Shown: one piece after another, positions 1 to 4,939 of the stretch
How positions within the stretch are numbered: position 1 is the first letter of the stretch
Layout of the letters: the number at the start of each line of letters is the position of its first letter
DNA from: Cenarchaeum sp.
GTDB taxonomy: Archaea; Thermoproteota; Nitrososphaeria; Nitrososphaerales; Nitrosopumilaceae
Direction: 5' to 3'
Assembly: GCA_020027365.1 (NCBI GenBank)
Contig: JAHRAJ010000075.1
Span: forward strand, 1 to 6,530
Length of the DNA: 6,530 nucleotides
The notes under the pieces: model-generated
Databases searched by the model: none
The model's input: only the letters and a program-made list of their open reading frames with translations
What the model was told of the DNA's origin: nothing
Translations under genes and position numbers: made by a program

Positions 1-1656
1 ATCAAGACAGAGGAGGAGCGCATCGCCGAGCAAAAGCACATAGCCACGGAGATGGAGGTGCAGCGCTCAAAGCTGTCACAGTTGATACTAAACAGGCAGG
101 AATACGAAAAGCAGGTGGAAATTGAAAAGACGCGAATCGAGGCGCAGATAAGGAATGAAAAGATGGCGGTCACGGAACAGGCCGAGCTGTCACGGAAGAT
201 TGTCACGCAAAAAAAGGAGCTGGCACAGGTGCAGCAGGAAAGGCTGCAAATAATCGAGCAGATTAGAAATGAAAGGCAGAGAATCTCGCACGATCTCGAC
301 ACCAAGCGGCAGGAGCTGGCCCAAATGCAGGCAGAACGGGAAAAACTGGAGACGGACTCGCGCAAGAAAAGGGACGAACTTGCCGGATTGGTGGAGACGC
401 AAAAGACAAAGTTTGCCGAGCAGGCAGAGATGGCCCGGGACATCATATCCAAGCAGGAAATGTACGACTCTGCCAAGGAGGAGTTTGAAATCATCGCACA
501 GCAGGTATCCGAGGAAAAGAGGCTGCTCACAGAGCAGGAGCGGATAAAGACAGAGGTGCAGGCCAAGGAGGACGAGCTGGCCAAGGCAAAGGCACGGCGC
601 ATCAAACTCGTCGAGGAGATCCGGCGCGAGAAGGAGAGGGTCGGGCAGCAGACCCGTCGCGAGCAGGAACGGCTTGCCGAGCAGGTGTCCCGAGAAAAGG
701 AACGGCTTGCCGAGCAGATGCGGCTAAAGGAGGCGGTGCTTGCAAAGGAGAACGAGCTTGCGCAGGTGAGGGAGCGGCACATGGGGATGATCGAGGAGAT
801 CCGGCGCGAGAAGGAGAGGGTCGACACGGAGGCAAAAAAGGAGCAAGAGCGGCTAACCCGGCGCCTAGCCGAAGAAAAACTGCGACTAGAGGAGCAAGAG
901 CGGCTAAAGGAATCCCTGTCTGCCAAGGAATCCGAGATTGTCCGCATGAGGGAGCGGCACATGGGGATGATCGAGGAGATCCGGCGCGAGAAGGAGAGGG
1001 TCGGGCTAAAGACAATGAAGGAAAGGGAGGTCCTGACACAGCAAATGGCGGAGGAAAAGAGGCTGCTCACAGAACAAGAACAGATCAAGAATTCAATCCA
1101 CGCCCAGGGGGAAGATCTTGAACGGATGCGCAAGCAGCGACTCGCGATAATAAAGGAGATTGAACGCGAAAAGGAGAAGATAGACCTAGAGGCAAAAAAG
1201 GAGCAAGAGCAGCTGTCCGGACAGGCCGAGCTCGTAAAAAAACTGAATCTGGAAAAGTCCTCGTACGAGGCGCTCAAAGAAAGGCGTCAGATCCTGGAAC
1301 GGCAGATCGCCGAGGAGGATCTACGGATCAAGAAAAGACAGGCGTTGCTGGAAAAAGAGCTTGCAGAAAAACAGGCACGTCTTGACTCTATGAGGGATGC
1401 CGTGAAAAAGACTCGGGGATCGCGCGGCAAGCCGCCCGCCGGTACAACAAGGGCGCGCAGTGCAGGCACGTCCAAGGCGGCAAGTCAGACATCCAATGCC
1501 AAACCCACCCCCGGATCAGACACCCCGGCAAAGGCAAAACCCGCCAGAAGGTCGCGCAATACCGGCACGGCCACGGTAGCCGCCAAGACGTCAGGCGCAA
1601 AGACGACCGCCAAAAAGACACCCGCAGGGAACGCCAGAAAAACCGCCAGAGACTAG
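1..1656 (+). CDS. Long coiled-coil protein with 60-residue repeats and basic tail (5' end outside window)
   Basis: The frame is open from the first base, so the gene starts upstream; the first ATG in the window (52) is only an internal Met candidate. The visible 551 residues have two parts. Residues 1 to about 467 are almost pure charged helix (E, K, R, Q, L), with no Pro and little aromatic content, as expected for a long coiled coil. Within this, residues 204-443 form four units of exactly 60 residues, each opening with a variant of EEIRREKERV. Residues 469-551 are a low-complexity Lys/Arg/Ala/Thr/Ser/Pro tail with about 21 basic and two acidic residues, like histone H1 C-termini and bacterial H1-like proteins. 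No ATPase, membrane or enzymatic motif is visible. The tail suggests binding to nucleic acid or another polyanion, and the rod a structural or scaffolding role; both are inference. An SMC-type protein is possible only if the missing N-terminus holds a head domain, and no C-terminal SMC head is seen. The gene converges with the methyltransferase gene, sharing CTAG at the stop. Confidence 0.85.
   Translation: MKTEEERIAEQKHIATEMEVQRSKLSQLILNRQEYEKQVEIEKTRIEAQIRNEKMAVTEQAELSRKIVTQKKELAQVQQERLQIIEQIRNERQRISHDLDTKRQELAQMQAEREKLETDSRKKRDELAGLVETQKTKFAEQAEMARDIISKQEMYDSAKEEFEIIAQQVSEEKRLLTEQERIKTEVQAKEDELAKAKARRIKLVEEIRREKERVGQQTRREQERLAEQVSREKERLAEQMRLKEAVLAKENELAQVRERHMGMIEEIRREKERVDTEAKKEQERLTRRLAEEKLRLEEQERLKESLSAKESEIVRMRERHMGMIEEIRREKERVGLKTMKEREVLTQQMAEEKRLLTEQEQIKNSIHAQGEDLERMRKQRLAIIKEIEREKEKIDLEAKKEQEQLSGQAELVKKLNLEKSSYEALKERRQILERQIAEEDLRIKKRQALLEKELAEKQARLDSMRDAVKKTRGSRGKPPAGTTRARSAGTSKAASQTSNAKPTPGSDTPAKAKPARRSRNTGTATVAAKTSGAKTTAKKTPAGNARKTARD
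611..1330 (+). repeat. 180-bp tandem repeats inside the coiled-coil gene (four units)
   Basis: A stretch of about 33 bp encoding EEIRREKERV and its flanks occurs at 611, 791 and 971, exactly 180 nt apart, and in diverged form at 1151. Other pairs keep the same period: GAGGCAAAAAAGGAGCAAGA at 829 and 1189 (360 nt apart), and GAGGAAAAGAGGCTGCTCAC at 511 and 1051 (540 nt apart). The copies at 791 and 971 share the longest identical stretch, which also covers the preceding ERHMGM codons. The pattern indicates past tandem duplication of a 60-codon unit, with recent duplication or gene conversion in the middle copies. Confidence 0.85.
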
Positions 1657-2285
1657 CCGTCTGCCGTCTTGACGGTAAGCTCCTGTCCATTTCCTATGTC
1701 CAGCGTCACCGTCTCGGCGTTGGAATACGTCCTGATGTGGCTGGCAAACCTGTCCATCTCGGGACGATATCTCTCAGGATACAGCATGTTGTCGGTGCCG
1801 ACAATCCCGCCCACCCCCAACATTCCAAAAACCCGGTCAAAATAACCCATGCAGTTTTCCTTGTCCGCATCAATGAACACAAAGTCAAACATCTCCCCGG
1901 CCCGGACCATGCCGTCAAGCACGTCAAGTGCGTTGCCATTCACCACGGTGATCATGTCCAAGACGCCAGCCTCCTCAAAGTTTGCCTCTGCCCTCCTGAT
2001 CTTGGACGGGTTTTGCTCGATCGTGACTAGCCGGCCGTCCTTTCCGCCGCCATTGCCGCCCTTTATCGCACCTGCAAACCACAGCGCAGAATACCCGACG
2101 GAGGTGCCAATCTCCAGCACCCTTTTTGCCCCCATCGATCTCAGCAGTATGCTGTAAAACTGCCCAGTATCCCACGTTATCGAAAGCATCCTGTCCCCCG
2201 GAGCCACATCCACCACACGCCGTCGTTCCAGCCCGGATTGCTCCTCCAGCCCCGCGAGCACCTTGGACACCCCCACCCCTCCCAC
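1653..2285 (-). CDS. SAM-dependent, metal-dependent O-methyltransferase (family 3, YrrM/CCoAOMT-like)
   Basis: The 210-aa protein is of normal length for this class I methyltransferase family. Residues 38-48 (WDTGQFYSILL) match the family's N-terminal region before motif I. SAM-binding motif I is VLEIGTSVGYSALWFA (56-71). An acidic residue in VTIEQNP (E90) ends strand 2 and should bind the SAM ribose. FDFVFIDADKE (133-143) and TDNMLY (164-169) supply the Asp139, Asp165 and Asn166 that bind the catalytic Mg/Ca in plant CCoAOMT relatives. The substrate cannot be read from the sequence; catechol-like or other small hydroxylated acceptors are typical. A Gly-rich insert (about 75-84) sits between motif I and strand 2. 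The start is a GTG at 2285: an in-frame TAG lies 10 codons upstream with no ATG/GTG/TTG between, and a TATA-like box lies 27 nt upstream, which implies a leaderless mRNA. Later in-frame GTGs (codons 4, 6, 9) are alternatives. Confidence 0.9.
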   Translation of the reverse strand: MGGVGVSKVLAGLEEQSGLERRRVVDVAPGDRMLSITWDTGQFYSILLRSMGAKRVLEIGTSVGYSALWFAGAIKGGNGGGKDGRLVTIEQNPSKIRRAEANFEEAGVLDMITVVNGNALDVLDGMVRAGEMFDFVFIDADKENCMGYFDRVFGMLGVGGIVGTDNMLYPERYRPEMDRFASHIRTYSNAETVTLDIGNGQELTVKTADG

Positions 2286-2307
2286 AATCCCCCCAGTAGG
2301 CGGCCAT

Positions 2308-2316
2308 GGATAAACC
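2308..2316 (-). promoter_or_regulatory. TATA-like box for a leaderless methyltransferase transcript
   Basis: The minus strand reads GGTTTATCC here. The TTTAT core is centred 27 nt upstream of the GTG at 2285, the usual archaeal TATA-to-start-site distance, so transcription would begin at or next to the start codon. No purine-rich ribosome binding site is needed in that case. Confidence 0.5.
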
Positions 2317-2513
2317 TAGCCATATCGCACGTGTCGGCGGTAGCTTTCCGACCAGCTGATGCATGGATCTTGTCCACCATAAGAAATACGGCATACCCGC
2401 GAAATCTGTCGGATCACGGGACAGTTCACCACGACCCTGCATCGCAAGCCCCCCGACGAGGATGGAAGCCAGCCACATACGAGCAGGAATACAGATCTTG
2501 GGATACAAGACTG

Positions 2514-2530
2514 GCGGGCGGCCCGCCCGC
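2514..2530. repeat. GC-rich inverted repeat, 8-bp arms
   Basis: GCGGGCGG and CCGCCCGC flank a single central C, forming an almost perfect palindrome made only of G and C. It has no adjoining T-tract on either strand, so it does not look like a terminator for a flanking gene. It could be an operator-like site, an RNA stem, or chance in GC-rich DNA. Confidence 0.4.
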
Positions 2531-2647
2531 AGACCAACGGCAAGATGGAGGTTCTTCAAGACGTGTGAGGACGTGGGAGCACGGAGCGTGCCCGATTCAT
2601 CGAGTTTTAGTGCAGGGTGCATCTCACCCCGGATCGCGATCGGCAGA

Positions 2648-2749
2648 TCACAGAAGGGCGTTTACCGCCAAAAAGGCCACCGCCCCGTCGATCAGAAAAA
2701 GCGACCCAACATGGTTTGAAAAGGACGTCAAGGCCCCGAACAGTGTCAT
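2648..2749 (-). CDS. Candidate small hydrophobic protein, 33 aa
   Basis: The ATG-TGA frame encodes 33 residues beginning MTLFGALTSFSNHVGSLF. The C-terminal two thirds are strongly hydrophobic (LFLIDGAVAFLAVNALL at the end) with one Asp, consistent with a single membrane-spanning segment. A TATA-like ATAAAT on the minus strand (2786-2781) lies about 34 nt upstream of the ATG, which would give a leader of about 7-8 nt. No Shine-Dalgarno-like sequence is visible. I do not recognise a family. It is short enough to have arisen by chance; hydrophobicity and the upstream box are the only support. Confidence 0.3.
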   Translation of the reverse strand: MTLFGALTSFSNHVGSLFLIDGAVAFLAVNALL

Positions 2750-2818
2750 GTAATTTTCACATACGACAGGGGCCTGATCGATTTATGGTGCCGCAAACCC
2801 GATCACGCGGCATATCCG

Positions 2819-3022
2819 TCATGACGCAACGCTTTGCGCGGACTGCAAAAAACGGCGTTTTCGCATTGGTTCCCCACCGTTTGAACAGCCATACGAACTA
2901 GTAATCTTTGCGCGGTCATCGCCATAGTAAATTGCACATACAGCAACTTTGCGGTATCCGTCCAAGACAAGTGCGTTTATCGCGGCCTTTCTGGCGGCAT
3001 ACTGGCCTGCCATCATACCCAC
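2819..3022 (-). CDS. Candidate small protein of 64-67 aa, possibly the 3' part of a decayed gene
   Basis: The frame starts at GTG 3022 or at the adjoining ATGs at 3016/3013, and ends at a TGA at 2819. The middle, ARKAAINALVLDGYRKVAVC followed by AIYYGDDRAK, has a protein-like alternation of hydrophobic and charged residues and uses varied codons, unlike the Pro/Arg-rich shadow frames nearby. The same frame continues upstream through one TAA (3040-3038) into a further 34 codons from ATG 3142, including a CMLC pair. This could therefore be a roughly 108-codon gene broken by a stop, or two unrelated short frames. No TATA box lies at the expected distance. I recognise no family. Confidence 0.3.
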   Translation of the reverse strand: MGMMAGQYAARKAAINALVLDGYRKVAVCAIYYGDDRAKITSSYGCSNGGEPMRKRRFLQSAQSVAS

Positions 3023-3171
3023 GGAGTCGGATGAAGATTACCCGGGCCGCCACCGCAGGCGGTTGGTAATTTTACCATGCCTAGTACAAAGCATGCATCC
3101 GGGAACCGCCGTCGCACACGGCTCCAGGATCACCAGCCGCATCAAGATGTCTGATGGTTCCGGTCAATCAT

Positions 3172-3285
3172 TCAGCTGTGCCAAAAGTATCCAACGGTGT
3201 TGGACCGCAGCGTTCCCGTATTCCTTGAAACCGATGTTTCCAACCGCTTTTCAGCTCGATCAATAATTTTGGCCAGGGTCTGCAT
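3172..3285 (-). CDS. Candidate small protein, 37 aa, divergent from the UBA-like gene
   Basis: The ATG-TGA frame encodes 37 residues starting MQTLAKIIDRAEKRLETSVS, with an amphipathic, helix-like N-terminal half and a Thr/Ser/Asn-rich end. Its start is 38 nt from that of the 99-aa gene on the opposite strand, so the two would share a divergent promoter region. A weak TGTAAC-like element lies about 26 nt upstream. No family is recognised and chance is a real alternative at this length. Confidence 0.2.
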   Translation of the reverse strand: MQTLAKIIDRAEKRLETSVSRNTGTLRSNTVGYFWHS

Positions 3286-3291
3286 GCCGCC

Positions 3292-3301
3292 AAGTTTACA
3301 G
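3292..3301 (+). promoter_or_regulatory. TATA-like box for a leaderless transcript of the 99-aa gene
   Basis: AAGTTTACAG has its TTTA core centred 27 nt before the ATG at 3324, the same spacing as the methyltransferase box. No Shine-Dalgarno-like sequence precedes the ATG, which fits a leaderless mRNA. Confidence 0.5.
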
Positions 3302-3323
3302 AACCCGGTTACACCATCCTTAA

Positions 3324-3623
3324 ATGTCTGATCTCATCAACAAGACCATGGTTCGAAGGCAAAACATGCTTATCATCGCATCCATCGTGGCAGTCGGAAC
3401 CATCGCCGCGGTGTCAGCGGTCGATGCGTTCTACCCAAGCTGCAACGAATACACGTGTCCTGACACGTGGTGGATGCCCATGACCGACGATGATAAGATA
3501 GACTACATCGTAAACAAGACCGGATCCTCGGCAGACGATGCAAGGGCCGCCTACACAAAGACGCAGGGCGACGTCCTTGAATCAATCGAGATCCTCGGCA
3601 TGAAGTCGGATTTGCAGCCCTAG
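3324..3623 (+). CDS. Small membrane-anchored or secreted protein with a C-terminal UBA-like domain
   Basis: The protein has 99 residues. Residues 1-14 are short and basic (KTMVRRQN), and residues 15-35 are a hydrophobic helix (MLIIASIVAVGTIAAVSAVD). This could be a signal anchor or, given the A-x-A-like end at VDA, a cleavable signal peptide. By the positive-inside rule the rest lies outside the cytoplasm. A short linker has two Cys (YPSCNEYTCP, 37-46). Residues 55-93 resemble the three-helix UBA domain of archaeal NAC and EF-Ts: hydrophobic I59, I62, V63; the turn KTGSSADDA; then GDVLESIEIL, matching the family's GD-x-x-x-A-I-x-x-L signature. UBA domains bind ubiquitin-like proteins or nascent-chain partners, so an extracytoplasmic one is odd. 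The start at 3324 is supported by the TATA box 27 nt upstream; ATG 3348 is an alternative. The function is unknown. Confidence 0.75.
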   Translation: MSDLINKTMVRRQNMLIIASIVAVGTIAAVSAVDAFYPSCNEYTCPDTWWMPMTDDDKIDYIVNKTGSSADDARAAYTKTQGDVLESIEILGMKSDLQP

Positions 3624-3637
3624 CCGGCGGCAAGACC

Positions 3638-3650
3638 TCTTTTTTTTTGT
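3638..3650 (+). terminator. Poly-T terminator after the UBA-like gene
   Basis: A run of nine T (3640-3648) follows the stop codon by about 17 nt. Archaeal RNA polymerase stops at T-tracts without needing a hairpin. The run ends just before the stop codon of the converging ahcY, so it terminates the plus-strand gene only; on the minus strand it reads as an A-tract. Confidence 0.65.
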
Positions 3651-4895
3651 TCATTTGTCTGCAGGCACAGCAGCAGCGGCATCAATCCGTATCCCGGCCG
3701 CCGACAGCGCCCCCCGCGCGATGTACGAGTCGATCGCGGCGGGCACGCCAATCACCCGGCGTGGAAGCGTCCGGTGTTTTTCTGCAATGTACAGTATGGA
3801 CAAAAGCTGGCAGGAAAACGACTGGTCCATCACCTCCGGAGGGTGGCCCTCTGCGGCCGCAAGGTTTGCAACACGCCCCTTGGACACAAGGTATACCCGC
3901 CTGCCGTTTTTGAGGACACACTCGTCAAGACCCGGCCTGATCCGCCTGACCTTCCCAACCCGCCCGCCAGACCCGCGTCCCAGCACATACCCCGCATCGG
4001 CCTCTGTATCCGAATGTCCAACATTCATCACCACGGCGCCATCCCTCATCGAATCCACGTGCGCGGGGGTGATCACGCCGGCCATTCCGGTGCACGTCAC
4101 AAATACATCGCCAAGCCGGGCGGCGCGGCCCATCCTCATCACCTCGTACCCGTCCATGCACGCCTCCAGCGCCCTGACAGGATCCACCTCGGTGACTACA
4201 ACCCTGGCCCCAAGCGCCCTGAATCTGGCGGCCACGCCCCTGCCCACCCACCCATACCCAGCCACCACCACGCGCCTTGCGGCCACAAGCAGGTTGGCCG
4301 CGCGGAGAAACCCGTCTACCGCACTCTGGCCCGTGCCATACCGGTTGTCAAACAGGTGCTTTGTGGCGGCATCGTTGACGGCCACGACCGGGTAGCGCAG
4401 CCCCCCGCCAATCCGGGCAAGTGCAGAGAGGCGCCGCACGCCCGTTGCCGTCTCCTCGGTCCCGCCGATGATGCCCAGGCCGGCAAACCCCGGATCCACG
4501 TGCGCCATCATGCTCAGCTCGCCGCCGTCGTCCGTCACGATGTCCGGCCCGTGCTCCAGCACCCGCCGCACGCACCACTCAAACTCCCCCGCGGTCTGCC
4601 CCGACCACGCGTAGACGTCGACTCCGACTGATGCCGCAAACGCGGCAACGTCATCCTGCGTGGTCAGCGGATTGCCCGACGAGGCGGCCACCCGCGCGCC
4701 AAGCTCCACGGCGCCCGCCAGCAGCACCGACGTCTCGGCAGTCATCTGCAGACAAAACCCGACGGTCAGCCCGTCCAGCGGCCGTGATCCCGCGCGGGCC
4801 CTGATTATCCCGTCCAAAACCGGCATGTGGGCGCGCGCCCAGTCATGTCCAAGCCTCCCGCGCCCGGCCAGTCCCGAATCCCGAATCCTGCCCAA
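3651..4895 (-). CDS. ahcY: Adenosylhomocysteinase (S-adenosylhomocysteine hydrolase)
   Basis: This cytosolic enzyme splits S-adenosylhomocysteine into adenosine and homocysteine, using bound NAD. The 414 residues suit the shorter archaeal/Thermotoga-type form. Visible motifs: HMPVL (23-27); NPLTTQDDVAA (74-84); DDGGEL (121-126); EETATG (146-151); NDAATKHLFDNRYGTGQS (173-190), with the catalytic Lys178 and Asp182; Rossmann motif VVVAGYGWVGRG (208-219); NVGHSD (289-294); and N342 with EGHPPEVMDQSFS (347-359). Human D131, E156, K186, D190, H301 and H353 all have counterparts. The exception is human His55: the usual LHMT-like motif is LQMT here (Gln50). The C-terminus ends shortly after GIRID and lacks the usual LT-x-EQ-x-x-Y segment, whose Lys/Tyr reach the NAD of a neighbouring subunit. 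TTG 4895 is the first possible start: an in-frame TGA lies three codons upstream, and the resulting N-terminus aligns with the family. It lies 43 nt after purF, probably in the same operon. Confidence 0.95.
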   Translation of the reverse strand: MGRIRDSGLAGRGRLGHDWARAHMPVLDGIIRARAGSRPLDGLTVGFCLQMTAETSVLLAGAVELGARVAASSGNPLTTQDDVAAFAASVGVDVYAWSGQTAGEFEWCVRRVLEHGPDIVTDDGGELSMMAHVDPGFAGLGIIGGTEETATGVRRLSALARIGGGLRYPVVAVNDAATKHLFDNRYGTGQSAVDGFLRAANLLVAARRVVVAGYGWVGRGVAARFRALGARVVVTEVDPVRALEACMDGYEVMRMGRAARLGDVFVTCTGMAGVITPAHVDSMRDGAVVMNVGHSDTEADAGYVLGRGSGGRVGKVRRIRPGLDECVLKNGRRVYLVSKGRVANLAAAEGHPPEVMDQSFSCQLLSILYIAEKHRTLPRRVIGVPAAIDSYIARGALSAAGIRIDAAAAVPADK

Positions 4896-4911
4896 CGCGC
4901 ATCAACGCGCA
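4893..4911. repeat. 9-bp direct repeat at the ahcY start codon
   Basis: CAACGCGCA occurs twice (4893-4901 and 4903-4911), one base apart. On the coding strand this gives two TTG triplets 10 nt apart, in different frames. Only the second, at 4895, is in the ahcY frame. The in-frame TGA lies inside the repeat. Confidence 0.6.
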
Positions 4912-4939
4912 GATGGCAAAAACGGCTTGCCGCGCAACA

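Larger units (their letters stand above)
2286..3323. other. About 1 kb without a convincing gene
   Basis: This is long for a compact archaeal genome. Open frames of over 100 codons exist here on both strands (2238-2753 and 2949-3266 on +, 1975-2622 on -), but their Pro/Arg/His/Trp-rich translations and lack of any recognisable motif suggest they are chance frames in GC-rich DNA. What can be seen: three small minus-strand ORFs (listed separately), a GC-rich inverted repeat at 2514-2530, a 10-bp palindrome GATCGCGATC at 2632-2641, and an AT-rich inverted repeat TGGTAATTTTACCA at 3064-3077 (6-bp arms, 2-nt loop). I found no tRNA, rRNA or CRISPR array. The stretch could be a decayed gene, a regulatory region or an ncRNA locus. 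Confidence 0.6.

Noticed and set aside
602..1039. A 145-codon minus-strand frame opposite the coiled-coil repeats
   Set aside because: Its repetitive Ser/Pro/Ala/Arg translation is the antisense image of the Glu/Lys/Arg codon repeats.
611..1180. A CRISPR-like pattern from regularly spaced near-identical 33-bp segments
   Set aside because: The segments are in-frame codon repeats with a 180-nt period inside a protein gene, and the sequence between them is also related.
1975..2622. A 215-codon minus-strand frame running from the gap into the methyltransferase gene
   Set aside because: About half of it overlaps the conserved methyltransferase in another frame, and the part within the gap shows no motif. 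I cannot fully exclude a short gene upstream of 2310.
2238..2753. A 171-codon plus-strand open frame across the gap
   Set aside because: It starts inside the methyltransferase gene on the other strand, is rich in Pro, Arg, His and Trp, and has no family-like motif or promoter at the right distance.
2821..2901. A 26-codon plus-strand ORF about 38 nt after a TATA-like ATTTAT
   Set aside because: It is very short, lies antisense to a better candidate, and the box also fits the minus-strand 33-aa ORF.
2949..3266. A 105-codon plus-strand open frame in the gap
   Set aside because: It lies opposite the more protein-like 67-aa minus-strand frame and has no promoter or family signal.
3655..4631. Long plus-strand open frames (246 and 285 codons) opposite ahcY
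   Set aside because: They are antisense to a clearly conserved ahcY, and their Pro/His/Arg/Thr-rich translations show no motifs; they are products of GC-rich codon usage.
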